NCBI RefSeq assembly: GCF_039888675.1
Contig: NZ_JBDQQR010000004.1
Location: 339,269 to 403,268, forward strand
Length of the DNA stretch: 64,000 nucleotides
From: Mesorhizobium sp. CAU 1732
GTDB taxonomy: Bacteria; Pseudomonadota; Alphaproteobacteria; Rhizobiales; Rhizobiaceae
Reading direction: 5' to 3'
In this document: positions 26,856-36,359 of the stretch, in pieces
How the letters are laid out: the number at the start of each line of letters is the position of its first letter
How positions within the stretch are numbered: the stretch's first letter is position 1
The notes under the pieces: model-generated
The model's database searches: none
What the model was told of the DNA's origin: nothing
Seen by the model: the letters and a program-made list of their open reading frames with translations, nothing else
Made by a program: the position numbers and the translations under genes

Positions 26856-26967
26856 GCGCTGACGCGTGCCCGTATCTTTCGCCGAGGCACCCTTCCGCCA
26901 TACCCGTCGTGGCGATCTCTATCTGCTCGAACCGCAGCGCGATCCCGAACAACACGATGGCTGAAGC

Positions 26968-28527
26968 TTAGGGTTCTATGCCGTATCTATTGTCAAAATC
27001 TTCGAAGGCATCCGCGACAATTGCCTCGATTTGCTGCACCTCTTCATCACGCAGCTTCTCAAACTCGCTGGCGCGGCGGCGCTTGCTGAGAGACCCGCCG
27101 TTCTGGCGGATATGCATGATGAGGTCCTGCGCCATGCGGTCAGGCATTTCGACCAGGTTCATGATGGCGGTCAGCGCCTGATCGCGGCATTTTAGGTAGT
27201 CGATCTCGCGCGGCAGATCGACCTCTACGGTTTGCTGCACGCAGCTAAACAAGAACTCAGCCTCCTCGGTGCAGTCGAAATAGCGATAGAGGTCCGCCGT
27301 GTCATTGGTCACCTCGACATTGTGAGTGGGCTGGGCGCGCCAGTCGATGAACTCCATCAGGAGACCGGAATGCCGCTTCAGGGTCGTGACGTAGTCGTCG
27401 ATGCGATCCAGCATGACGGCGGAAACGGGAAATACCATGCCTGGCGGGGTGTATTTGCGCTCGGCGAGCACGTGGTGAATGAGACAGCGATGTAGGCGCC
27501 CGTTGCCGTCGGCCAGCGGGTGCACATAGACAAACCCGAACGCGATTGCCGCGGCCTGCAGGACAGGATCGACGTCTGAGGTCCGCAGCCTGTTGTTGCA
27601 TTCATTGAGGCCGCTCATGATCTCGGGAACATCCTGAGGACGGGCACCGATGAACTCGGGCAGCGGATCATGGTTATGGTCCCGCTCGCCCAGAAACACA
27701 CCCTCGCTGCGATATCCGATCTCGGTGAACCGGTCGTCGCCGATGAGGATGCGGTGCAGGCGGTAGATCTCGGTCTGGTTTAGCGGACGCTTGCCGGCCT
27801 CCAAAACAGCACGCCCCCAACGCTCGAGCCGGTTGGCCGGTGCGCCTTCCCCTTCGATTTCAAAGCTCGCGCGGCTGTCGGCGAGAAGGAGAAAGCTCGC
27901 GGCCCGGGAAACGACATGTGCGCCCGTTCGGCCGATGGTCTCCTGCGCCTTTCTGGAAAGGTCGAGGGCCAGAAATGCTTCCAGCTTTCTCGTGCGCCTG
28001 ATGATCGGACAGAACGTACCCGTGCCAAGCAAATTGTTACGCACGCGATGGCGCAGAGACAGCGACGCGGGGCCGGTGAAATAGACTTCGGGATCGAGTG
28101 CGTCGACGGCGGTGACTGTGGGGGCGTCGTCGATATCGAGGCGCTTGCCGCTCAGAATTTCATAAAAGAACCACGCGCGCCGCGTCACCGCGCCGGTCGG
28201 TGTTCGCTGGATGAAATCTATGAGGTCCTGTTCCGGCAATGCATCGAGGATGCGTTTGAGAACCAGAAGATCGATCGGCTCATGGCGCAGGGCAAAGCCG
28301 AGATGGGCGTCCAGGGTGTCGTCCGGTTGATATCGCTTGTCGTAGACTTCCCAGATGCCCTCCTGCCGGCGATTGCCGCGCACATGGCGTTCGGAAATGC
28401 AGGCGGGGCTTCTCACGGGCGCCTTCACGTCGAGCACGTGGACGAGAGCGGCCCACCCTGCGAGCCGCGTGCCCTCTGGAACGGGTTCGTTCTGAAAATG
28501 GGCAGGAGTCCCGATATCCAGTTTCAT
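26968..28527 (-). CDS. Fic-domain protein (large, self-inhibited type)
   Basis: A 519-residue Fic protein. The active-site motif HPLADGNGRLHR starts at His336 and keeps His, Asp, Gly-Asn-Gly-Arg needed to transfer AMP or another nucleotide moiety to target hydroxyls. An inhibitory helix of the (S/T)xxxE(G/N) kind is seen at SFEIEGEG (about residues 221-228), before the Fic core, which is the class II arrangement. Residues 1-200 form an extra domain of unknown role and the C terminus (NGGSLSKRRRASEFEKLRDE) is helical. It stands alone on the minus strand next to the tRNA-like fragment. Fic proteins of this kind occur as toxins, regulators or defence factors. Confidence 0.88.
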   Translation of the reverse strand: MKLDIGTPAHFQNEPVPEGTRLAGWAALVHVLDVKAPVRSPACISERHVRGNRRQEGIWEVYDKRYQPDDTLDAHLGFALRHEPIDLLVLKRILDALPEQDLIDFIQRTPTGAVTRRAWFFYEILSGKRLDIDDAPTVTAVDALDPEVYFTGPASLSLRHRVRNNLLGTGTFCPIIRRTRKLEAFLALDLSRKAQETIGRTGAHVVSRAASFLLLADSRASFEIEGEGAPANRLERWGRAVLEAGKRPLNQTEIYRLHRILIGDDRFTEIGYRSEGVFLGERDHNHDPLPEFIGARPQDVPEIMSGLNECNNRLRTSDVDPVLQAAAIAFGFVYVHPLADGNGRLHRCLIHHVLAERKYTPPGMVFPVSAVMLDRIDDYVTTLKRHSGLLMEFIDWRAQPTHNVEVTNDTADLYRYFDCTEEAEFLFSCVQQTVEVDLPREIDYLKCRDQALTAIMNLVEMPDRMAQDLIMHIRQNGGSLSKRRRASEFEKLRDEEVQQIEAIVADAFEDFDNRYGIEP

Positions 28528-28704
28528 GTCGGCTTTCTCTCATGATCGTCGAAAAGCAATCATGCATCGCACATTCTGTCGAAGGGAATTTACAGCTCAA
28601 GGATTGAAAATCAATCACCGATGTCGAAAGTCGCTCATGAAAAGAGATAGGTGTCGATAGCAAGACGAAGGGTGCCCGGCGCCATTGACCAGAAAGGAGC
28701 CCAA

Positions 28705-28912
28705 ATGTCGTCAAATGAGCTCTCGCGCGAGGGACTGTTCGCGCTGGTTTGGGAAAAGCCGACGCAGGGGTGCCCGGGAACTTGGCCTGTCGGATGTCGC
28801 AATCGCTAAGCTATGCGCCCGTCTTCAGGTTCCCAAACCGCCACGAGGCTACTGGGCCAGGGTTCAATCCGGGCAGACGCCGAAACGTCCGCCCCTTGCG
28901 GCGTTCCGGGAA
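28705..28912 (+). pseudogene. Frameshifted fragment of a helix-turn-helix protein gene
   Basis: An ATG at 28705 with a strong AAAGGAG site starts MSSNELSREGLFALVWEKPT. After about 21 codons the frame goes off, while the neighbouring frame continues with ARELGLSDVAIAKLCARLQV, then PKPPRGYWARVQSGQTPKRP. Together these give one helix-turn-helix domain of a family known from alphaproteobacteria, broken by a one-base shift near 28765 and cut off at about 28912, where other sequence follows. Confidence 0.6.
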
Positions 28913-28939
28913 GAGGGCGATCGCAGGCGGCGACGACGC

Positions 28940-29131
28940 TGGATGTTCCTGCTCGCGCTTCCGGCCGGCGCGCTAGCCGACATCGTCGACCGCCGCGGGA
29001 TGCTGATGGCGGCGCAGCTGCTAGGCCTTCTCGCGGCCGCCCTGCTGGCGATCCTGACCTTGCTCGACCTCGTCACTCCCGAAGTGCTGCGGGCAGGGAC
29101 CTTCATGCTCGGCATCGCCGCGGCGCTTATG
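28940..29131 (+). pseudogene. Internal fragment of an MFS transporter gene
   Basis: The frame reads FLLALPAGALADIVDRRGML, then two hydrophobic stretches (LLGLLAAALLAILTLLDLVT; GTFMLGIAAALM). The first part is the conserved loop between helices 2 and 3 of major-facilitator exporters. Nothing before or after belongs to the gene, so only about 64 codons remain, fused in frame to the helix-turn-helix remnant. Confidence 0.55.
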
Positions 29132-29132
29132 C

Positions 29133-29286
29133 GGGCGAAGTCAGTACCGACGTGGCACCATTTGATCTGCTGCGCACAATCGGAAACCTTTGCTTTTGCT
29201 ACCGGGCTGGAGCTGCGCATATCGAACTGATGATGATGATGCTGTTGCTGGATGGCCTGGACTACAGCGCGGCCATGCCGAAATAA
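29133..29286 (+). pseudogene. C-terminal fragment of a TetR-family regulator gene
   Basis: One frame reads GEVSTDVAPFDLLRTIGNLC, then AAHIELMMMMLLLDGLDYSA and a TAA stop. The pattern (DxxPFDLLRxIGxLC ... LLLDGL) is that of the last two helices of many TetR proteins. No DNA-binding domain precedes it. It closes a chain of three unrelated gene pieces, showing repeated deletion in this spot. Confidence 0.4.
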
Positions 29287-29424
29287 CCTATATCGCTACG
29301 AGGCGCGTGGGCGCTATTCCAATGAAACGTTATGGCCTTTGGAATGCAACAACGCCTCGCCAATGGCCCCGCTCGACGCTATCCTCGCAGGAAACGACCT
29401 GACCTCTCATTATCCTAGGGCGTC

Positions 29425-30810
29425 ATGACCAAGTCATTCGATGCGATCATCGTAGGTGCGGGTCAAGCCGGCCCGCCTTTGGCGGGGCGATTGACAGCCG
29501 CCGGCCAGACCGTAGCGCTGATCGAGCGAGAACAGGTCGGCGGCACCTGCGTTAATACCGGCTGCACCCCGACCAAGGCATTGGTGGCCAGCGCGAAGAT
29601 CGCGCATTCGGTTGCCCATGCGCAAGAACACGGCGTCACCGTCGGCGCAACCCCAGAGGTCAACTTCAATGCCGTTTTGCGCCGGGCGTTGGCCATCAGC
29701 GCCAATTCCCGCAATAGTGTCGAATCCTGGCTGGGCGGCATGAGTGGGCTGACGCTGGTGCGCGGGCACGCACGGCTTGAATCGCCCAGCCGCGTCAGGC
29801 TGGGTGACGACATCTACGTCGCAGGCCAGATTTTCCTCAATGTCGGTGCTCGCGCTGCCATTCCCAATCTGCCAGGACTCGATCAGGTCGACGTCCTGAC
29901 CAATTCGGATATTTTCAAACTGAACGAGCGCCCTGACCATCTGGTGATCGTCGGTGGCAGCTACATCGGGCTTGAATTCGCACAAATGTTCCGGCGTTTT
30001 GGGTCTCGTGTCACAATTATCGAGCGCGGTCCGCGTCTGGCTAGCAAGGAAGATCCCGAGATTTCCGAGGCGATCCGCGAGGTGCTGGAAGCAGAAGGCA
30101 TTGCGGTGCGCACCAATGCCGAGTGCATCCACTTTTTGCATTCAGAGACCGGTCCTGTCGTGGGGGTGGTTTGTACCTCAGGCGAACCCGAAGTCGCCTG
30201 CTCCCATATCCTGCTTGCGGTCGGCCGCCAGCCAAACACCGACGATCTAGGCCTGGACCAGGCGGGGGTGGAATTCGACAAACGCGGCTATATTCGGGTC
30301 AATGATCGCCTGGAAACGAGCATTCCCGGCATCTGGGCCTTGGGAGACTGTAACGGGAGAGGCGCCTTTACCCACACCTCGTATAATGACTTTGAGATTG
30401 TGGCGTCCAACTTGCTCGAAAGTGGCGACCGCAAGGTCTCGGACCGCGTCATGAGCTACGGTCTCTACATTGACCCGCCGCTTGGCCGGACGGGGCTGTC
30501 GGAAACCGAGGCTCTTGCGAAGGGCCACAAAGTCCTGATCGGCAAACGCCCGATGAACCGAGTGGGTCGTGCCGTCGAAAAAGGTGAAACGCAGGGTCTG
30601 ATGAAGATTGTCGTCGACGCCGACACCCGCGCGATCCTTGGCGGCGCGATATTCGGGCCCGGTGGCGATGAAGCGATCCATTCCATCCTGGGCATGATCC
30701 AGTTGGGGGCAACGGTAGATGTCCTCACCAACACCATGCATATCCATCCCACAGTCGCTGAATTGGTTCCGACCATTTCAGGCGAGCTGGCGCCCGTTGC
30801 AGATGCATAG
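29425..30810 (+). CDS. Mercuric-reductase-like FAD/NAD(P)-dependent disulfide oxidoreductase
   Basis: A 461-residue class I pyridine-nucleotide disulfide oxidoreductase. FAD binding is shown by AIIVGAGQAGPPLAGRL, the redox cysteines by GGTCVNTGCTPTKALVA (Cys42, Cys47), NAD(P)H binding by IVGGSYIGLEFAQMFRRFGS, and the second FAD contact by IPGIWALGDCNGRGAFTHTS. The C-terminal dimer domain ends MHIHPTVAELVPTI with the catalytic His-Glu pair form. There is no N-terminal heavy-metal domain and no C-terminal vicinal cysteine pair, so it is not a true mercuric reductase; quinone or small-disulfide reduction is more likely. It stands as an intact single gene among pseudogenes. Confidence 0.9.
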   Translation: MTKSFDAIIVGAGQAGPPLAGRLTAAGQTVALIEREQVGGTCVNTGCTPTKALVASAKIAHSVAHAQEHGVTVGATPEVNFNAVLRRALAISANSRNSVESWLGGMSGLTLVRGHARLESPSRVRLGDDIYVAGQIFLNVGARAAIPNLPGLDQVDVLTNSDIFKLNERPDHLVIVGGSYIGLEFAQMFRRFGSRVTIIERGPRLASKEDPEISEAIREVLEAEGIAVRTNAECIHFLHSETGPVVGVVCTSGEPEVACSHILLAVGRQPNTDDLGLDQAGVEFDKRGYIRVNDRLETSIPGIWALGDCNGRGAFTHTSYNDFEIVASNLLESGDRKVSDRVMSYGLYIDPPLGRTGLSETEALAKGHKVLIGKRPMNRVGRAVEKGETQGLMKIVVDADTRAILGGAIFGPGGDEAIHSILGMIQLGATVDVLTNTMHIHPTVAELVPTISGELAPVADA

Positions 30811-31099
30811 CGCGATTTTTTCAGCAATCAACGAGATCGCACCTCGAGACAGGTGCAAGTGCGGCAGAGCGATAACCAATTAGAGGGGCCTCACTCTATC
30901 CGGCAGCCCTAAATTCGCAAAGAGGCAGCCGCAGAAGTACTCAGATGTCTGACAATGGGCATCTTGTCGATACTGCTGCGCCCCCTTTTCATTCTTTCGC
31001 AGCCAATTTGGGGATGGCCACAAGCAGCCATCACCGTTTATGTCACTGAGCCTGAGGCGCAGATGCGTCGTGCCTATCCGCGCCATGGTTTATCGAACT

Positions 31100-31742
31100 T
31101 CGTCCACGGACTGCGCCGCAAAGAGCGTCGGCTCCGAATTGGCTCCAATTTCTGCCCTCCCTCGCTCTGTTCCATGGTTCAGGAGCGGATCTACCGCAAC
31201 GGTGCAGAAAGCGCGGACCCGATCGCGATGCTGTTCAACAAGGGCGATTTCATCTACTGCCGCCCACCCGGAACACGTCGTCTTGAAGACGGACATTACA
31301 TATGGACGGACTTTCGTGCGTCTTACGGCGGTTACCCCGCTGATCGAAACCGGACGGCCCGGGCGGGTGAACCGCTGCCGTGGGAGGTCGAGCTCTACGA
31401 GCTGACACGCGGCCTGACGGTCGAGCTTGCCTCTTCAATCCGGTCGGGAAGGGAATGTTGTGACGTCTACAATGACTTCCGGAGACTCTGGAAGGATGCG
31501 GGTCTGGACTGTCACTACGGAGCCATCTCGCGGATAGGCCATGGCGGCGGGCTAGATGTGACGGAGCCACCTTCGATCTCCGTCACCGACACAACGGTGA
31601 TCAGGTCTGGCATGATCCTGCATTTCGAACCGAAACTTGAGCATCAGCGGTTTTCCAGTTTGAAGAGATCGTGGCCATCACCCCCGACGGCGCCGAATTC
31701 ATCAGCGAACTTTCCCCCGAACGCATGCCTGTTGTCCGTTAG
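31100..31742 (+). pseudogene. M24 peptidase (Xaa-Pro/creatinase type), frameshifted and 5'-incomplete
   Basis: Landmarks of the pita-bread M24 fold are WTDFRASYGGYPADRNRTAR (metal-binding Asp region), ISRIGHGGGLDVTEPPSI and SGMILHFEPKLEH (metal-binding Glu). After this the frame is lost near 31655 and the true tail continues in another frame as FEEIVAITPDGAEFISELSP and then ERMPVVR, with TAG at 31740-31742. Earlier parts also jump between frames around 31130-31220 (RIGSNFCPP versus VGSELAPISALPRSVPWFRS). At least two frameshifts and a missing 5' part make this a dead gene. Confidence 0.7.
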
Positions 31743-31838
31743 CTACGCATCGCCTTGAACTCAAGACAGGTACGATATTGACGCTGAGAGGCACCGCCTT
31801 CATGCTGGTAATATGATGACTCGATCGCCGGCCTACCT

Positions 31839-32144
31839 GTGACTTCTGACCCGCTAGATCGAATCCGACAGCGTTTCCTTGAAAGGTGCCGGTCTGAACT
31901 TCGTCATCTTCGAGAATTCAGATCATCTGGCGCCTATGGTGGCGATGCGGAAGCAATATCGGTCCTGGCGGGGATCGCGCATTCGCTTGCGGGTACTGGC
32001 GGAACGCTCGGCTTCCCCGAGATCAGCAACAGGGCATTTGAGATGGAGTCCGTGCTGATCGAAGGACTGGGCGGCGATCAAGCCACTGCGGCGCTGGACC
32101 AACTGATCAAGGCATTAGAGATGGCTTCCGACCCCGCGAGATGA
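31839..32144 (+). CDS. HPt-domain phosphotransfer protein
   Basis: A 101-residue all-helical protein with the HPt signature IAHSLAGTGGTLGFPEISN (phosphorylated His48) followed by RAFEMESVLIEG. Such proteins relay phosphate between the receiver of a hybrid histidine kinase and a response regulator. The start is GTG at 31839 and overlaps the end of a nine-codon ORF beginning at 31813 (GTGA), which may help initiation. It converges with the polysaccharide operon, 6 bases from the glycosyltransferase stop, and is a likely partner of the hybrid kinase and receiver proteins encoded there (inference). Confidence 0.82.
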   Translation: MTSDPLDRIRQRFLERCRSELRHLREFRSSGAYGGDAEAISVLAGIAHSLAGTGGTLGFPEISNRAFEMESVLIEGLGGDQATAALDQLIKALEMASDPAR

Positions 32145-32150
32145 TCGCGA

Positions 32151-33575
32151 TCAGCCTTGCTTCGAAAAGCCTGTTCGGGTCATCTCGCCCCAATTGTTAT
32201 CAGCGCGCAGATACTGCCAATATCCCTTGACGCGCCAGAAATTGTTGAGCTGACGATACCCGAAATTCTCGGCAACCGCCGCTAGCGTCAGAATCGCGAG
32301 GTCTCGGGGGCGCGGAAAGCGCTTCAGCTCCAACTCCTCCAGGATCAGTGAGGCGACGCTTACGAAAACGCCGTAGACGAAAACGAGCGCGGTGTAGGCA
32401 AGCATGTGTTCCGTAGAGAGCACTCCCATCAGCCAAAAGAGCGGCATCAGGATGTAGCCGAGCACTTCCATGATCGGCCCTAGCACGTCAACGACCAGAA
32501 TGTGGCCGAAACCGAGGAAGCCCACGCGGCCGTATCTGGGATTGAACAGCATGCTCCGATAACGGAAGAACACTTCCAGTGCCCCGCGTTGCCAGCGCGA
32601 GCGTTGCCGGGCCAATACAGCCAGTGTTTCCGGCGCCTCGGTCCAGCAGACGGGCTCGGGAATGAACTCGATCCGGTACTCTTTCTTGTTGTCCAGCATG
32701 TAGCGATGAAGCTTGATGACGAAATCGAGGTCCTCGCCCATGGAGCCCTTGGTGAACCCGCCGACCGCGATAGCCTCCCTCCGTCTGAATACGCCGAACG
32801 CGCCCGATACCAGCATGAGCGTGTTGACGTGACTCCAGGCCAGGCGCGCCATCAGGAAGGCGCGCAGATATTCGACCACTTGAAAGAGCGGCAAAATTTT
32901 CTTTGGGAGGCGAACCGTCTTCACACGCCCGCTTTCTATCGTCGAGTTGTTCGCGATGCGGATGGTGCCGCCGACGGCGATCGTTCGTTCCGGGTCCTCA
33001 ATGAACGGCTGCACGGCTCTCAGCAAAGCATCCGGCTCGAGGATAGAATCGCCGTCGATGACGCAAAAGATCGGTGCGCGCGAAACGTTGATGCCGGCGT
33101 TCTGGGCATCGGCCTTGCCGCCATTGGATTTGTCGACAACAAACAGCCGATCGGATCGCGGCGAGGCATAGATCCCTCTGATCGGTTCATGCTTGAGGGT
33201 TTCCTCGAAGGGCCGCCGGACAGATACGAGTTCGAAGGCGTCGATCAGCCGCTTCAGCGTCTCGTCCTTGGATCCGTCATTGACGACGATGACCTCGTAG
33301 GCGGGGTATTCGAGCGACAGCATGGAATGGACGCTCTCCACTATGTTCATCTGCTCGTTATAGGCGGGCACAACCAGCGAGATCGGGGGCGCAATGTCGC
33401 CGTAGCGATACCACAACAGGCTCGAGCGAGCGACGGGCGGGCGCCTGGAGAGTGCGTAAGCCGCAATCACCAGCTGCAGAAGATACACAGCGGTTTGTAT
33501 CAGCCCGAAGACGATAACGATCCAGGCGATCACGCCTGCCACGTTGAGCAGCAGACCGTACCAACTGTCGGTCAT
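32151..33575 (-). CDS. Family 2 membrane glycosyltransferase (PgaC-like)
   Basis: A 474-residue processive glycosyltransferase. An N-terminal membrane helix (LLLNVAGVIAWIVIVFGLIQ) precedes the GT-A domain with VVPAYNEQMNIVESVHSMLS, VVNDGSKDETL, FCVIDGDSILEPDALLRAV (the metal-binding DxD) and the RQRSRWQRG motif that holds the growing chain. Three or more C-terminal helices follow. The start at 33575 overlaps the stop of the HEAT-repeat gene (ATGA). It is the last gene of the operon and probably polymerises a beta-linked polysaccharide at the inner membrane, with export through the barrel protein encoded upstream. Sugar type cannot be read. Confidence 0.88.
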   Translation of the reverse strand: MTDSWYGLLLNVAGVIAWIVIVFGLIQTAVYLLQLVIAAYALSRRPPVARSSLLWYRYGDIAPPISLVVPAYNEQMNIVESVHSMLSLEYPAYEVIVVNDGSKDETLKRLIDAFELVSVRRPFEETLKHEPIRGIYASPRSDRLFVVDKSNGGKADAQNAGINVSRAPIFCVIDGDSILEPDALLRAVQPFIEDPERTIAVGGTIRIANNSTIESGRVKTVRLPKKILPLFQVVEYLRAFLMARLAWSHVNTLMLVSGAFGVFRRREAIAVGGFTKGSMGEDLDFVIKLHRYMLDNKKEYRIEFIPEPVCWTEAPETLAVLARQRSRWQRGALEVFFRYRSMLFNPRYGRVGFLGFGHILVVDVLGPIMEVLGYILMPLFWLMGVLSTEHMLAYTALVFVYGVFVSVASLILEELELKRFPRPRDLAILTLAAVAENFGYRQLNNFWRVKGYWQYLRADNNWGEMTRTGFSKQG

Positions 33576-34609
33576 GCGGCCAGCCCCTCTGAAAGGATGA
33601 GCGAAGCGGTGCGCTGGCTGCGCGATGTCTCCTCCACTGCCGTCCGCCGAAGCGCTTCCATCCCGGTCGCTCCGATTTCCTTGAGGGATTTGCCCGCTGC
33701 GTAGCGGACGGCCCACTCGCCATCCCCAAGTAGCGACGTTAGTGATTCTACCGCTTCTGCGATGCCGATGCGGCCGGCCGCCTCCGCAGCCTCCCTGCGT
33801 ACCTCCCAATCCCCGCTTCCCAAGCTCGCGAGCACGGTTCCCGCCGCCGCCGGATGACCAGATCGGCCAAGCGCGCGAAGAGCGGCCGCGGCGACTTCCG
33901 GCGATCGGTCGCGTGCCAAGACTTCCACCTCGCGCAGGAAACGGTAGTCTTCCGTGAGCGAGAGCGCCTCGATGGCCGCTGCCCTGACGAAGGGCGAGCC
34001 GTCCTCCATCAGCGCATTAGCGAGAAGTTCGCCGCTGCGGTCCGCGGGAAGGCTTTCGAACAGATCGATCAGCCGGCGGGAGCGCAAACCTCTCGGACCA
34101 ATCCGCTCGAGCACGGTCTGCAATGCCGGAAGCGCGCCGAGCGCGTTTAGCGAGATTGAAGCGGCGATGCGGACTTCCCGGGAGCGATCGTCGAGCGCTT
34201 CGAGCAGGGCCTCCACGCTGGCGGTTCCCGGAAACGCAGTGAGGATTTCGGCGCTATGAATGCGTTCCGCTTCATTGCCCTTGCGCAGACGTCTGCGGGC
34301 AAACTCAGGCAGGCGCGTTTCCCCGAAAACGTCCTCGATTCTCTGGCGTTCATCCCCGCGCAGCAGCGACAGGAATTCGAATCCGGAATCTGCCACGATT
34401 GCCGCGGGTATTTCACCGAGTACCGCCATCAGCGCATCCCGTTCGCCATCCTCGCTGAAGCGGATCAACGAGGTCATCAGCTTACGGCGCAGGATTTCGT
34501 CGCGCGCGTGGCGTCTTTCGTGAAGGATTCTGAGGACGACCAGCACTATCATGATCGCCAGCGCGCTCGATCCGATGACAATCGACAATGTCCAAATGTA
34601 GAAGAGCAT
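33572..34609 (-). CDS. HEAT-repeat inner-membrane protein
   Basis: A 345-residue protein with one N-terminal membrane helix (YIWTLSIVIGSSALAIMIVL) and then a long series of HEAT-like helical repeats, for example VRAAAIEALSLTEDYRFLRE, SPEVAAAALRALGRSGHPAA and WEVRREAAEAAGRIGIAEAV. The repeat surface should be cytoplasmic or periplasmic scaffolding for partner proteins. The start at 34609 is chosen since it lies one base after the upstream stop codon; a TTG at 34627 is less likely. Position between the barrel protein and the glycosyltransferase suggests a structural role in the polymer-export complex. Confidence 0.82.
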   Translation of the reverse strand: MLFYIWTLSIVIGSSALAIMIVLVVLRILHERRHARDEILRRKLMTSLIRFSEDGERDALMAVLGEIPAAIVADSGFEFLSLLRGDERQRIEDVFGETRLPEFARRRLRKGNEAERIHSAEILTAFPGTASVEALLEALDDRSREVRIAASISLNALGALPALQTVLERIGPRGLRSRRLIDLFESLPADRSGELLANALMEDGSPFVRAAAIEALSLTEDYRFLREVEVLARDRSPEVAAAALRALGRSGHPAAAGTVLASLGSGDWEVRREAAEAAGRIGIAEAVESLTSLLGDGEWAVRYAAGKSLKEIGATGMEALRRTAVEETSRSQRTASLILSEGLAA

Positions 34610-34610
34610 G

Positions 34611-36359
34611 TCAGAACCGGACCGCAAGGCCGAGGCCGAAAATGTTCCTGTCGAACGTTTCGCGGTGTTCGTAGGCGTAGTTCGCCCGCAGGGTCAGCGT
34701 ATCCGACAAATCGAAGGAAATTCCCGTGAACCCGGTCTTGGTGTCGATCAGCGCTCCTTCAGAAATTTCGGGAGCGTCGCTGTAGCCGGCGAAAAAGCGC
34801 AGCCTGTCGGTCGCCGCGAGGTCGGCGCGAATTGCGTAACCGTTGGACGAAGTGCCCTCGTCGTTAGCCGAGTGTATCCAACGGACTTGCAACCCCAACC
34901 GTTCGTCGAAGAAGAAATACTGCGCTGCGGGAGAAACCGTGGTCACCGACGTGTCGTGGAAAACGTCGTGCCGGCCATCGAGGGTGAGCAACAACGGTCC
35001 CAGTGGGCCAGCAGGAGCGTAGACGCGCCAAGCCGCCCCGCCGCCCACAGAAAAACGCGCTAGGAAATCGGCGTCCGGTGTGCCTGCCACGATGCCGTAG
35101 GAGGAAAAATCCTGCGAAAACGCATGGTCGATGCGCGCCTCGATCTGGACGTCGGTTTCGCCATATCGAGTCGCCACCCGAGTTCGGGCTCCAACGGTGG
35201 TCCCCGGCTGCAGCGTGTACATGAGGCCGAAAGCGCTGTCCGTCCATGAGGACAGCCCTCCGGTGAGGTCGCTCACCTCGGTGCCGATGTCGACCCGCCA
35301 CTTCTTCGGCGGCGGCTGGTTCAGGCGCTGCTGAATGTCGGCTGAGGAGGGTTCGAGCACCAACGCCCTGCGGTAGTTGATCCGGGCCGCGCGATCATCG
35401 CCAGTCGCGCGTTGCGCATCGCCAAGGCCGAGCAGGGCCTCGGTGTCATCTGGTTCCCGGTCCAGGACGGCCTGAAACTGCGCCTGGGCCGCCCGGACGT
35501 CGCCTTCCTGCAGGCTAATGCGGGCGGCAAGTATCCGGGCCTCGGTGCTGTCGGGGTGATCCGCCAACACACGGCCGACAAGAGTCTTGGCCCCAGATCG
35601 GTCGCCACGCCACATTGCGACGCGAACAAGCCCCAGACGCGCGTCGAGATAGTCCGGCGCTCTTTCCAGAGCGGCCCGAAAAAACGTTTCAGCGTCGTCG
35701 AGTTTCTGCTGGGACCCGGTAACCAGCCCGAGCGCGACCAAGACGTCGGCATTGCCGGGCGACAATGCAAGCGTCTCGCGATATATGGTCTCGGCTTCGG
35801 TAAAGCGGCCTTCCTCGCGCAGCTTCCGCGCCTGCTGAAGCGTGATCTCCAGCCGGCTCGGCGCCGGCTTGGCCCGTTTGGCGAGTTGCCTTGCGATGTC
35901 TGGTTGCGGTTCGGCCTGCTTGGCCGTTTCCGCAGCCTCTATCGATCCGAGCAGTTGCCTCGCCTCGGCGTTCTCTGGCTGCGCGCCAAGCACCGTTTCG
36001 GCCAGCTTTCGCGCTTCGGCGAAATTGCCGCTTCTGAACGCGATCTGCGCCAGGCCGAACCGTGCGTCCTCATAGGATGGTGCTAGCGCGAGCGCTTGCT
36101 CGAATGCCTGGCGCGCGGCGGGGTTGTTTGCGAGCGCTAGTCGGGCGAAGCCAAGCTGAACCAATACGTCCGCATTGAGGGGATCAAGCGTCTTGGCGCG
36201 ATCGAGCAGCGAAACAGCATCTTTAAAACGCTGTTCCATGCGCGCGGCCGATCCTTCGCGAAGAAGTTCTTCGGCCGTCTGCGATGCAGCCTGTTCTCCA
36301 CCACCGACGGAAAGCAAGCCGGTTAGCAAAGCCAGGGCCAGAACGCGACGCGGCTTCAT
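34611..36359 (-). CDS. TPR-domain outer-membrane beta-barrel protein (YaiO/PgaA-like)
   Basis: A 582-residue protein with a signal peptide (RVLALALLTGLLSVGGGEQA), about ten tetratricopeptide-like repeats in residues 28-340 (for example LVQLGFARLALANNPAARQA and AEARILAARISL-type units) and a C-terminal half of alternating amphipathic strands ending in NIFGLGLAVRF with terminal Phe, as in outer-membrane barrels. PgaA- and BcsC-type exporters combine a periplasmic TPR superhelix with such a barrel. ATG at 36359 overlaps the TAA of the preceding receiver gene (TAATG). It probably forms the outer-membrane exit for the polymer. Confidence 0.85.
   Translation of the reverse strand: MKPRRVLALALLTGLLSVGGGEQAASQTAEELLREGSAARMEQRFKDAVSLLDRAKTLDPLNADVLVQLGFARLALANNPAARQAFEQALALAPSYEDARFGLAQIAFRSGNFAEARKLAETVLGAQPENAEARQLLGSIEAAETAKQAEPQPDIARQLAKRAKPAPSRLEITLQQARKLREEGRFTEAETIYRETLALSPGNADVLVALGLVTGSQQKLDDAETFFRAALERAPDYLDARLGLVRVAMWRGDRSGAKTLVGRVLADHPDSTEARILAARISLQEGDVRAAQAQFQAVLDREPDDTEALLGLGDAQRATGDDRAARINYRRALVLEPSSADIQQRLNQPPPKKWRVDIGTEVSDLTGGLSSWTDSAFGLMYTLQPGTTVGARTRVATRYGETDVQIEARIDHAFSQDFSSYGIVAGTPDADFLARFSVGGGAAWRVYAPAGPLGPLLLTLDGRHDVFHDTSVTTVSPAAQYFFFDERLGLQVRWIHSANDEGTSSNGYAIRADLAATDRLRFFAGYSDAPEISEGALIDTKTGFTGISFDLSDTLTLRANYAYEHRETFDRNIFGLGLAVRF

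Noticed and set aside
24802..26967. Retron: search for an msr/msd non-coding RNA beside the reverse transcriptase
   Set aside because: No inverted-repeat pair with the usual layout was seen upstream; upstream DNA is coding and the downstream gap shows only one short hairpin.
29425..30810. Mercury resistance (mer) operon
   Set aside because: The flavoprotein lacks the N-terminal metal domain and C-terminal cysteine pair, and no merR, merT or merP is nearby.
32502..33704. 400-codon plus-strand frame opposite the glycosyltransferase
   Set aside because: Antisense shadow of a recognised enzyme.
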